Assembly (NCBI GenBank): GCA_002472565.1
Contig: DKSK01000015.1
Span: 34,724-98,723 of the forward strand
Source: Bacteroidales bacterium UBA7258
Lineage (GTDB): Bacteria; Bacteroidota; Bacteroidia; Bacteroidales; UBA932
DNA: 64,000 nt
Reading direction: 5' to 3'
Shown in pieces: positions 7,411 through 15,420 of the stretch (position 1 is its first letter; each line of letters starts with the position of its first letter). Both the position numbers and the translations under genes were made by a program. The notes beneath the pieces are model-generated. The model did no database searches, was not told the DNA's origin, and saw nothing but the letters and a program-made list of their open reading frames with translations.

Positions 7411-9579
7411 TCAGATTCCGTCAAAAAGGTTCGGTTCTTCCTCAATTCCGTCCCAGCCGTCTTCCGGAATATTTTCCTTAGGTCCGTTCTCCGGGCCATC
7501 ACTCTGGCCACTCTGAGCTCCTTCCAGACTTGGGAGCATCTTTCTGAACTCCTCTTCGCCTATTACCGGCACTCCGAGCTCGGCGGCTTTCTTCAGCTTC
7601 TCCGGCCCTGGTTTCGAGCCGGCCAGCAGGTAGGAAGTCTTTCCGCTCACGGAAGAACTGTTTTTGCCCCCGTTCTTCGCTACGAGAAGTTTCATCTCAT
7701 CCCTCGAGATGCTGAAATTTCCGGAAATGACTATGGTCTTGCCCTCCAGGACAGCGCTCACATTCTCCTCTGCTTTCTCCATGGAGAACTTGAGCCCGTC
7801 TGCCTTGAGCCTCTGAATCTCAATGAGATGCTTCTCGTCACTGAAATAATCGCAGACACTCTGCGCAATCACCTCGCCCACATCTTCCACCTCCAGAAGC
7901 TGCTCCTTGGAGGCCGCGGCTATAGAATCGATGTCTCCGAAATGGGCCGCGATCTCCTTCGCCGTGGATTCTCCGACGAAACGGATTCCAAGGGCGAAGA
8001 GAACATGGTCGAAAGTGACCGACTTGGATTTTTCGAGGCTGTCCAGGAATCTCTGGGCGCTGCGCTCCTTCCAGCCTTCCAACTGGAGCAGGTCGCGCTT
8101 GCGGAGGTCGTAGAAATCGGCAGGAGTCCTCACCATGCCGCTATCATACATCTGTTCGACGGTTGCGTCTCCTGCTATCACGTTCATGGCCTTGCGGCTC
8201 AGAAAGTGGATGAGGCGGCCTTTAATCTGCGTCGGGCAGCCGTCAACGTTGGGACAGAACCATTTCGCCTCGTCTTCCGCCTTGACCAGCGGGGTGCCGC
8301 AGTCTGGACAGACCTTCGGGAAATCAGGCAGGCTTGCGCCCACAGGCCTCCTGCTCTTTTCCACTCCGGTAATCTTCGGAATGATTTCGCCACCCTTTTC
8401 CACATAGACATAGTCCCCGACGTGAATGTCGAGCAGAGCCATCTGATCCGCATTATTGAGGGTAGCCCTCTTGACAAGCGTCCCCGAAAGCTGTACAGGG
8501 TCGAGGTTGGCTACAGGTGTCACGGCACCGGTTCTTCCTACCTGGTAGCTGATGAAGCGAAGCTTCGTCAAGGCTTGCTCAGGCTTATACTTATAGGCGA
8601 CCGCCCAGCGAGGAAATTTCGCAGTGAAACCGAGCTCCCTCTGGAAGGCCATCTCGTTGACCTTGATGACAATGCCGTCGGTGGCATAAGGAAGGTCCTT
8701 CCTGTGCTCGCCCCAATAGCTGATATATTCCTCTATTTCCTTGATGTCATGGCAGATACGTCTCTTGTCCGAGACTGGAAGGCCCCAGCTTTCGGCGGCA
8801 TCGAGGGCGTGGCTGTGGGTGTCGAAGTCCACATTGTCGGAAGGGATGTGGTAGAGAGTGCACCAGAGGCCGCGCCTTCCCACTTCTTTCGGGTCATGCA
8901 ATTTCAAGGAGCCTGATGCGGCATTCCGCGGGTTGGCAAAAGGTGCTTCTTCGTCTTCCTCGCGCTCCTTATTGAGCGCTTCGAAACTCTTATAAGGCAT
9001 CAGGATTTCGCCTCTGATCTCGAATTCCTCCGGCCAGGAGCCACCCTTCAGAATGGTCGGTATGTTGCGGATATGTCTGACGTTTTCGGTGACATCGTCT
9101 CCTATGATCCCGTCTCCGCGAGTCAAGGCGCGGAAGAGCTTGCCGTCTCTGTAGGTGAGACAGATGGCCGTGCCGTCGAACTTCAGCTCGCAGCTATAGG
9201 TAAAGACCCGGCCTTCGAGGGCCTTGGAGACTCTTGAGGCGAAGTCTTCCACCTCGCCAATGCTGTAAGTATTGCCGAGGGAGAGCATGGGATAGCGGTG
9301 AGGATATTGGGCGAAGTCTGTCTTTATTCCGTCTTCTGCGTTGGCTATCTTCGCCTTCTCCCGCTCCGCCCCCTCAAGATCGCTCCCGACCTTCTGGGTA
9401 GGGGAATCTGGGGTGATAAGTTCCGGATACACTGCCTCGATGCCCTCAAGTTCGTGCATGAGGGTGTCATATTCGTAATCTGACATCGTCGGATTATTCT
9501 CGACATAGTATCTGCGGCTGTTCTCCCAGAGTATTTTTCTGAGTTCGGCGACCCGTTTCTCTGCCTCTTCCCTTGTCAT
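7411..9579 (-). CDS. ligA: NAD-dependent DNA ligase
   Basis: LigA seals nicks during replication and repair using NAD+. The sequence shows the Ia domain (YxxD-type 'PTMSDYEYDTLMHEL'), the adenylation domain with catalytic K133 (CELKFDG), the OB fold, a four-cysteine zinc finger ('CPDCGTPL...WFCPNVDGC'), helix-hairpin-helix repeats ('LFALGIRFVGESTAKEIAAH') and a BRCT domain at about 610-680 ('LEGKTIVISGNFS'). The 722 residues exceed the usual 660-680 because of an acidic, Gly/Pro/Asn-rich tail of about 40 residues after BRCT that ends '...EEPNLFDGI', which faintly resembles a beta-clamp-binding peptide. It is the first gene of the leftward operon and has a good promoter just upstream. Confidence 0.97.
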   Translation of the reverse strand: MTREEAEKRVAELRKILWENSRRYYVENNPTMSDYEYDTLMHELEGIEAVYPELITPDSPTQKVGSDLEGAEREKAKIANAEDGIKTDFAQYPHRYPMLSLGNTYSIGEVEDFASRVSKALEGRVFTYSCELKFDGTAICLTYRDGKLFRALTRGDGIIGDDVTENVRHIRNIPTILKGGSWPEEFEIRGEILMPYKSFEALNKEREEDEEAPFANPRNAASGSLKLHDPKEVGRRGLWCTLYHIPSDNVDFDTHSHALDAAESWGLPVSDKRRICHDIKEIEEYISYWGEHRKDLPYATDGIVIKVNEMAFQRELGFTAKFPRWAVAYKYKPEQALTKLRFISYQVGRTGAVTPVANLDPVQLSGTLVKRATLNNADQMALLDIHVGDYVYVEKGGEIIPKITGVEKSRRPVGASLPDFPKVCPDCGTPLVKAEDEAKWFCPNVDGCPTQIKGRLIHFLSRKAMNVIAGDATVEQMYDSGMVRTPADFYDLRKRDLLQLEGWKERSAQRFLDSLEKSKSVTFDHVLFALGIRFVGESTAKEIAAHFGDIDSIAAASKEQLLEVEDVGEVIAQSVCDYFSDEKHLIEIQRLKADGLKFSMEKAEENVSAVLEGKTIVISGNFSISRDEMKLLVAKNGGKNSSSVSGKTSYLLAGSKPGPEKLKKAAELGVPVIGEEEFRKMLPSLEGAQSGQSDGPENGPKENIPEDGWDGIEEEPNLFDGI

Positions 9580-9599
9580 ATCCCTTTACCTATATTTTA

Positions 9600-9630
9600 C
9601 AAAAATACTCATTTTCCGCCTTGATTCAAG
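9600..9630 (-). promoter_or_regulatory. Bacteroidetes-type promoter for the ligA operon
   Basis: On the minus strand CTTG lies 19 bases upstream of TATTTTTG (forward complement at 9600-9607), matching the -33 TTTG / -7 TAnnTTTG consensus in spacing and nearly in sequence. The predicted start is near 9594, giving a leader of about 15 bases before the ligA ATG. Confidence 0.6.
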
Positions 9631-9649
9631 GTTTAGGAGTGGTAAATCG

Positions 9650-10771
9650 TCACATAGTCACAAGTTCATAGGCTCTTGAGCCAAGTCCTATCTTCTCGCC
9701 ATGCTCCAGAGTCTCTCTCCAGCTGGCGTTAGGATTGTTGTCCTTGAAATGTTCGTGATAATGGCGGACGTCACCCCTGGCGAGATGGTCTCCGAGCTGG
9801 CTGTTCCTGAATGGTTCCGCCTTTTCGCAGAGGTCTACGCAGGCCTGGTCAAGGGCTATGGGGTCGAAGGAGGCCAGCATCCCGATGTCCGGAAGAATCG
9901 GGGCGTCATTCTCCGCATGACAGTCGCAATTAGGAGAGACATCGGTTATGAGGCTGATGTGGAAGCAAGGTCTGCCGTAGCATACCGCCTGGGCATATTC
10001 AGCCATCTTTCGGCAGAGCTGCTCGTTGGCGTCCCAGTTCATGTTCTCTATGGCGTCGAATGGACAGGCGCCTATGCAGCGGCCGCAGCCTTTGCAGAGT
10101 TCCGGATTGATGTAAGCCTTGCCGGTGTCGTAGGAAATGGCGTCAGAGCCGCATTCCCTGGCGCAGCGCTTGCAAAGCCGGCATTTGTCTTGATGAACGA
10201 TGGGCTTTCCGCTGTTGTGCTGATGCATCTTGCCGGCCCTGGAACCGCAGCCCATGCCGATATTTTTTACAGCCCCTCCGAAGCCTGTGGCTTCATGACC
10301 CTTGAAGTGCGTGAGCGAAATGAAGACGTCAGCGTCCATGATGGCGTGGCCTATGAGGGCCGTCTTGCAATATTCTCCGTTCTTGACCGCTACCTCAATG
10401 TCATCGGTTCCGCGCAGACCGTCTCCGATTATCACCGGACAGCCTGTCGTCATATAATTGAAGCCGTTGACTTGGGCGCAGTAGAGATGGTCTATGGCAT
10501 TCTTCCTAGATCCCGGATAGAGAGTGTTGCAGTCAGTGAGAAAAGGCTTGCCGCCCAGCTCCTTCACCACGTCAGCCACAGCCTTGGCATAGTTCGGGCG
10601 CAGATAGGCTATGTTTCCGAGTTCGCCAAAATGCATCTTTATGGCCACGAACTTGCCGTCCATGTCGATAGTGCCGATACCGGCCCTTCGGATGAGTTTC
10701 TGAAGTTTTGTAGGAAGGGATATTCCCAGCTTGGTGCGGAAATCCGTAAAAAACACTTTCGAGGTATCCAT
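9650..10771 (-). CDS. DUF362 protein with two 4Fe-4S clusters
   Basis: A 373-residue cytosolic protein: an N-terminal DUF362 domain ('KMHFGELGNIAYLRPNY', 'FLTDCNTLYPGSR', 'FISLTHFKGHEATGFGGAVK') followed at about 190-245 by two ferredoxin motifs, CRLCKRCAREC and CKGCGRCIGACP. Both cluster motifs are complete. DUF362 ferredoxins are widespread in anaerobes and probably transfer electrons, but no substrate is established for this group. It stands alone between ligA and the divergent phosphofructokinase gene. Confidence 0.85.
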   Translation of the reverse strand: MDTSKVFFTDFRTKLGISLPTKLQKLIRRAGIGTIDMDGKFVAIKMHFGELGNIAYLRPNYAKAVADVVKELGGKPFLTDCNTLYPGSRKNAIDHLYCAQVNGFNYMTTGCPVIIGDGLRGTDDIEVAVKNGEYCKTALIGHAIMDADVFISLTHFKGHEATGFGGAVKNIGMGCGSRAGKMHQHNSGKPIVHQDKCRLCKRCARECGSDAISYDTGKAYINPELCKGCGRCIGACPFDAIENMNWDANEQLCRKMAEYAQAVCYGRPCFHISLITDVSPNCDCHAENDAPILPDIGMLASFDPIALDQACVDLCEKAEPFRNSQLGDHLARGDVRHYHEHFKDNNPNASWRETLEHGEKIGLGSRAYELVTM

Positions 10772-10811
10772 AAGAGTTTGATATTTATATTAGTCTCTGA
10801 TCTATATATCC

Positions 10812-10851
10812 TTGGCATCGGATCTTGATATCTTTGGCCTCGGATCTTGAT
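10812..10851. repeat. Two 18-bp direct repeats (22-bp period)
   Basis: The words TTGGCATCGGATCTTGAT (10812-10829) and TTGGCCTCGGATCTTGAT (10834-10851) differ at one base and start 22 bases apart, in the intergenic region between the divergent DUF362 and pfk genes. A -7-like TATCTTTG (10829-10836) bridges the copies. Two helical turns between copies would suit a protein-binding site, but this is inference. Confidence 0.6.
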
Positions 10852-10964
10852 GATTACGGATCCGATTCTTCATATTGTTTTCCCGCAAAAGGAACTCCTT
10901 GCCCATGTGGGGGACATCTCGGGTAAATTTACTCACTTTTGTGGGATTTTTAACTTGAATATCT

Positions 10965-10972
10965 TATTTTTG
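10965..10972 (+). promoter_or_regulatory. -7 box of the phosphofructokinase promoter
   Basis: TATTTTTG matches TAnnTTTG. A TTTTG at 10937-10941 is 23 bases upstream, a little further than the usual 19-21. The predicted start near 10978 leaves a leader of about 32 bases before the ATG at 11010. Confidence 0.4.
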
Positions 10973-11009
10973 CACCCCGGAAAAACAACATATCTCAAAT
11001 TCATTAAAC

Positions 11010-12239
11010 ATGAAAGATTCAATCATAATCCTCTGTGGCGGAGGTCCGGCTCCAGGAATGAACACCGTTGTATGCTCGGTAGCAAAGACCTTCCTCTCAA
11101 ATGGATTCCGTGTAATCGGACTTCACGGCGGCTATTCCGGGCTTTTCAGTAAGAATCCTCAGACTGAGGACATCGACTTCTTCAAAGCCGACAGGTACTT
11201 CAACCGCGGCGGTTCCTACCTCATGATGAGCCGCTTCAAGCCGACTGACGAAGATTTCGAGAAGAACTTCAATCTCGGTCTTTTCAAGGACAACAATGTG
11301 AAGCTTCTCGTCACCGTAGGAGGAGACGACACCGCTTCCACCGCGAACAGGATTTCCAAGTTCCTCGTAGCGAAGAACTATCCTATCCACAACATCCACG
11401 TTCCTAAGACCATAGACAATGATCTTCCTCTTCCGAACAATACTCCTACCTTCGGTTTCAATTCAGCCAAGGATGAGGGCGCACATCTCGCCCGCACTAT
11501 CTACGAAGACGCCCGTACTTCCGGCAACTGGCTGCTCATCAGCGCCATGGGCCGTTCAGCAGGCCATCTCGCCCTCGGTATCGGTGAGGCTACCCATGCC
11601 CCTATGACCATCATCCCGGAGATGTTCAACAAGACCAAGATCACCGTTGACAAGATCCTCAAACTGACTCTTTCCTCCATCATCAAGAGGAAGATCCTCG
11701 GCATCCATTACGGTACCGTTGTAGTGGCTGAGGGCGTTTTCCATGACCTTGATCCAGAGGACCTCAAGGGAACCGGAGTCCACATGACCTACGATGAGCA
11801 CGGCCATCCTGAGCTCGGCAAGATTTCCAAGGCCGTCCTCTTCAACGACATCCTCGAGAAAGATGAGTCCTGCCTCGGTTGGAAGGTGAAGACCCGTCCT
11901 GTAGAGATCGGCTATGATGTCCGCTGCCAGGATCCTATCGCTTATGACCTTACATATTGCACCGAACTCGCCATGGGCGTGTACGAGCTTTATGAGAAGG
12001 GCGAGACAGGCTGCATGGTCTACATCGACGCTCAGGGCGAGGCTCATCCTCTCTACCTGAAGGATCTCCAGAATGCGGAAGGCAAGATTCCTCCGAGAAG
12101 AGTTGACATCAACGGCGGAGTAGCTCAGAACTACTATAGGTACATCTGCCACTACATCACCCCTGCCGACTACGAGGCCGCCAAAGAGTTCGTGCCGAAC
12201 CCTGAGGACTACGACTTCAAGAAGATTCTCAACTGGTAA
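11010..12239 (+). CDS. 6-phosphofructokinase, probably PPi-dependent type
   Basis: A 409-residue group A phosphofructokinase that phosphorylates fructose 6-phosphate in glycolysis. Visible motifs are GGGPAPGMN near the N-terminus, GGDD (104-107), PKTIDND (132-138, catalytic base D136) and MGRSAGH (180-186). The second Asp of GGDD, where ATP-dependent enzymes carry Gly (GGDGS), is the classic mark of pyrophosphate-dependent enzymes, so PPi is the likely phosphoryl donor and the reaction may be reversible. That is inference from one position plus overall similarity. Codon use is typical of a highly expressed gene. It is a single-gene unit with its own promoter and a strong terminator. Confidence 0.9.
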   Translation: MKDSIIILCGGGPAPGMNTVVCSVAKTFLSNGFRVIGLHGGYSGLFSKNPQTEDIDFFKADRYFNRGGSYLMMSRFKPTDEDFEKNFNLGLFKDNNVKLLVTVGGDDTASTANRISKFLVAKNYPIHNIHVPKTIDNDLPLPNNTPTFGFNSAKDEGAHLARTIYEDARTSGNWLLISAMGRSAGHLALGIGEATHAPMTIIPEMFNKTKITVDKILKLTLSSIIKRKILGIHYGTVVVAEGVFHDLDPEDLKGTGVHMTYDEHGHPELGKISKAVLFNDILEKDESCLGWKVKTRPVEIGYDVRCQDPIAYDLTYCTELAMGVYELYEKGETGCMVYIDAQGEAHPLYLKDLQNAEGKIPPRRVDINGGVAQNYYRYICHYITPADYEAAKEFVPNPEDYDFKKILNW

Positions 12240-12308
12240 TTACGCCCAGTTCCGGCAAAACCGGACAAGTGGCGAAGCGGCTCACAAGGCCACGGGCATA
12301 CCAAATCA

Positions 12309-12348
12309 GACGGGAGATTCCCCCAAACGGAATCACCCGTCTTTTTTT
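12309..12348 (+). terminator. Rho-independent terminator after phosphofructokinase
   Basis: GACGGG-A-GATTCC pairs with GGAATC-A-CCCGTC around a short loop, followed by seven T residues. The stem has 12 pairs with one A/A mismatch. It lies 70 bases after the pfk stop. A smaller hairpin (TCCGG-caaa-CCGGA type) sits earlier, near 12250-12266. Confidence 0.85.
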
Positions 12349-12428
12349 GCGGCCACTTTTATCGAGTGGTAGCGGGATGTGTTGTGGCGCCGTCGGCAAA
12401 AAGGGTGGCAGTCTGATGATTCCGGACC

Positions 12429-15356
12429 TCAGAATCCGATTACAGAAAGACCCTTGTTGCAATCGATGAAGCCCTTCAGGCCCTCAGCCTTCAGCACCTT
12501 CGTGAACCTGCCTTCCCAGACGCTGTCGAGGGAGGCCATCTTGTCCCAGTCTATGGAGCCTTTGCCGGCATATTGGTCGACCGAAAGATAACCGACTCCA
12601 AGAGAAGTGATGTTCTGGAAGAAGTGAGTGCCCTGGCTCGGGTCTATGCGGAAACCATCAATCCCGTACTCAACGACCATTTTGGCTCCTGAAATGTCGG
12701 TCCAGGCGACAGGAACGCCGAGACTCGGGATTGACGAGCCCCATCTTCCCGGTCCTATGAGGAAATAGTGTCTGCCCTCTTCCTGAAGACGGCTGTTGAT
12801 TTCGGAAATCTCAGCCGCCATTTCCTTTGTTTTCATCTTGTCGAAGGCTTCAGGGAAGATCACGACCAGCCTGTCGGCATCGTTGAACCAGCCGTTTCCG
12901 AGGGCATCGGAGCTCTTGACCAGTTTCACGCCAAGTTTCTCCTGAGCCTGCTCTATGCTCATGCCGGATTCTTCCGATGAAGAGGCTATAGGCCTGACCT
13001 GCAACAGCTTGAGCACAGCTTCTTCACCCTTTGATTCTGGTACGGGGTCAAGCGCGAATTCGATTTCGACCTCGCACATCAGCTCCTCCTTGCAGATCTT
13101 AAGTATTTCACTCATGGCCTTGGCGAGAGGGAAGCGCCCGAACTGGAAGATGCCGTCGAAGGATACTATCGGGAAGCCATTCTCACTGACTCCAGGTACT
13201 ATCCTGTCATCCTGGGGCACATAGGTAGAGGCTACGAGTTCAGGGTGGTCATATTCAGCCAGGCCGTCAGCTATGGAGATATTCCTCAAGTTGAAACTGT
13301 CATCCTTCGAAACCTTGAACATGGAGCCACCGGCATCGAGAACGTACATCTCGTTCTGAGTCTCGCGCAGGGCATGGCCCACGTCCGTAAGCTGAAGGAT
13401 TCTGTTGGTCTGGACAGGATCGACCCTGAGGGTCTTGCCGCCGCCAACGACGGTCTTTCCGAGCCCGAAGGCTACGTTCATGACCCCGTCTTCGGCCTTC
13501 TGATAGCCGATAGGGTAGGAATTGACGGAACGGGCTACACCGGAGAGCATAGGGAAGAAGTCATCCCCGTGCCTCGTGCCGCAGATGTCCTGGACTATCA
13601 CCGCCATCTTTTCCTCGCCGAGGATATTGCCGCTGGCCTGTATATAGTTCCTGCTGCCCTTGTAATAGGTCGAGGCATAGACGCTCTTTATGGCCTTGCC
13701 CAATTCGCGCAGGAGCCTGTCCGGATTCTCGGAGTAAGGGCACATGTAGGTGGAATAGACGCCGGCGAATGGCTGATAGCTGCTGTCCTCCAGCTTGGAA
13801 CTGGAACGGACGGCGAGTGGATGCCTGACCGTAGAGACATAGACCTTCAGGTCATCGATAAGTTCCTCAGGCAGACGAGACGACACGAATTCCGAAAGAA
13901 TCTCGTCATCTCCCATCTCTGAATCTATTACATATTGCAGGCCGTTTTCAAGGATGAAAGTGTCGAAGAAATCAGCCGTAATCACGATGGTCCGCGGGAT
14001 GGAGACTTTCAGCCCCTTGAATCTCCCGTCCAGATTGTGCTTCTGGATGAGGTAATTGAGGAAGGCGAGACCTCTGGCCTTTCCGCCCATGGATCCGCCT
14101 CCGAGCCTGGAGAAGCTATAGTAGTCCTCGTAGGAGCCCCTGCGGAAGTCGGCAATGATTCCACGCCCGGTTTGCCTGTGATAGGCCTTGATCTCCCCGA
14201 GGAGGAAGGTACGGAATTCGCCGGCATCGGTATGATGATGGGCGCGGAAAGTACTGGCGAGGTCGAAGAGCCCCCTGGCGTAGAGCCATTTGGAGAACAT
14301 GTTGCGAGAAGTGTTGCTGACCAGAACGGCATCGGGAATGGAGTGGATGATTTTCTCCAGTTCCGTCAGATTGGCGGCTCTTCCGCATTCCTTGCCCTCG
14401 GCGTCTTTGAAGACGAAATCCCCGAAACCGAATTCTTCTTTTATAAAGTCGGAAAGCTGCAGGAGAAGGGTTCTGGAATATTTCTTTATGAAGCCAGCGC
14501 CGAGCTGTGAGGCTATGCCGGCTGCGCTCGCCTGGGAAGACTGGAGAAGGACCGGCATAAGGTGGTCATAGGCCTTGATGCGCCTGGTAAGCTCCAGTCC
14601 AGCATCAAGAATCTCGGTGTGGGGATCGTCTCCCTTCCGGCGGACCATGCCGACGTCGGAAATGACGCCGAGCAGGTGGCTCTTGTATTCCTCGAAACAG
14701 GAGAGAGCCTCATCGTAGCAGGTGGCGAGAAAGATTTTCGGCCTGGAACGTTTGCGGTACTTCTTCTGGGAATAGTTCAGACTCTCTTTGAGAAATTCCC
14801 GGCTCTGAGAAAGCACCAGGCGGTAGAGCTCCGGAAGATAATTCGAATAATAGCGGACGGAATCTTCGGCAAGCAGGATGACCTGGACACCGACGCCGAA
14901 GACATCGTTCTCGGCATTGGCCTTGTCCTCGATAAGCTTGACTATGGCAATGATGAGGTCGGCGTTTCCATGCCAGCTGAAAACATAGTCGATGTCATGG
15001 AGGTCTTCCTTGGCCAGACGTTCGACCACTGTCTTGGAATAATGGATGAGGAGGACGGACGAGATATTCCTGCCTTTTTTCTTCAGGTCGCGCGAGAGAG
15101 AGAAGAAGCCCTTGTCCTGCTCGTTGAACATGCAGATGGCAAGGTCAATTTCCTCATCATTTTCAATCAGTTCCCTCGCCTCGGATGAAGAGTTGGTCCA
15201 TATGAATCTCGGCGGGTTGCTGAGGTTCAGCTCCTTGTATTCGCTTGCAACTTCAGACTCGATGCAGCCGTCTTCCTTGAGGATGAAGGCGTCATAGTTG
15301 CTGCATATCATCAGGATTTTCCGGATCCTGATCCTCATCAGAGATTCTTCGTTCAT
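12429..15356 (-). CDS. Receiver-like / PEP-pyruvate-binding (PPDK_N) fusion protein
   Basis: A 975-residue protein. Residues about 1-330 contain two response-regulator-like alpha/beta segments ('KILMICSNYDAFILKEDG', 'VQVILLAEDSVRYYSNYLPE', 'HLLGVISDVGMVRR'). Residues about 390-820 form a PEP/pyruvate-binding ATP-grasp domain as at the N-terminus of PEP synthase and PPDK ('LGGGSMGGKARGLAFL', 'HPLAVRSSSKLEDSSYQPFA', 'VAFGLGKTVVGGGK', 'VEIEFALDP'). I see neither the phosphohistidine swivel domain nor the C-terminal PEP TIM barrel, so it cannot be a complete PEP synthase. Similar large proteins occur across Bacteroidota and are usually labelled 'phosphoenolpyruvate synthase'; that name overstates the evidence. 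Function unknown. Confidence 0.75.
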   Translation of the reverse strand: MNEESLMRIRIRKILMICSNYDAFILKEDGCIESEVASEYKELNLSNPPRFIWTNSSSEARELIENDEEIDLAICMFNEQDKGFFSLSRDLKKKGRNISSVLLIHYSKTVVERLAKEDLHDIDYVFSWHGNADLIIAIVKLIEDKANAENDVFGVGVQVILLAEDSVRYYSNYLPELYRLVLSQSREFLKESLNYSQKKYRKRSRPKIFLATCYDEALSCFEEYKSHLLGVISDVGMVRRKGDDPHTEILDAGLELTRRIKAYDHLMPVLLQSSQASAAGIASQLGAGFIKKYSRTLLLQLSDFIKEEFGFGDFVFKDAEGKECGRAANLTELEKIIHSIPDAVLVSNTSRNMFSKWLYARGLFDLASTFRAHHHTDAGEFRTFLLGEIKAYHRQTGRGIIADFRRGSYEDYYSFSRLGGGSMGGKARGLAFLNYLIQKHNLDGRFKGLKVSIPRTIVITADFFDTFILENGLQYVIDSEMGDDEILSEFVSSRLPEELIDDLKVYVSTVRHPLAVRSSSKLEDSSYQPFAGVYSTYMCPYSENPDRLLRELGKAIKSVYASTYYKGSRNYIQASGNILGEEKMAVIVQDICGTRHGDDFFPMLSGVARSVNSYPIGYQKAEDGVMNVAFGLGKTVVGGGKTLRVDPVQTNRILQLTDVGHALRETQNEMYVLDAGGSMFKVSKDDSFNLRNISIADGLAEYDHPELVASTYVPQDDRIVPGVSENGFPIVSFDGIFQFGRFPLAKAMSEILKICKEELMCEVEIEFALDPVPESKGEEAVLKLLQVRPIASSSEESGMSIEQAQEKLGVKLVKSSDALGNGWFNDADRLVVIFPEAFDKMKTKEMAAEISEINSRLQEEGRHYFLIGPGRWGSSIPSLGVPVAWTDISGAKMVVEYGIDGFRIDPSQGTHFFQNITSLGVGYLSVDQYAGKGSIDWDKMASLDSVWEGRFTKVLKAEGLKGFIDCNKGLSVIGF

Positions 15357-15420
15357 TTCGGCCGGTATTTATGCCGAAACTTACGCATTTTTTTCGGGAA
15401 ATTCATCTTCCCGACCCTTC

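Noticed and set aside
7828..8916. A 362-codon open frame opposite ligA
   Set aside because: Antisense to conserved ligA domains, with no protein signature or promoter; treated as a shadow.
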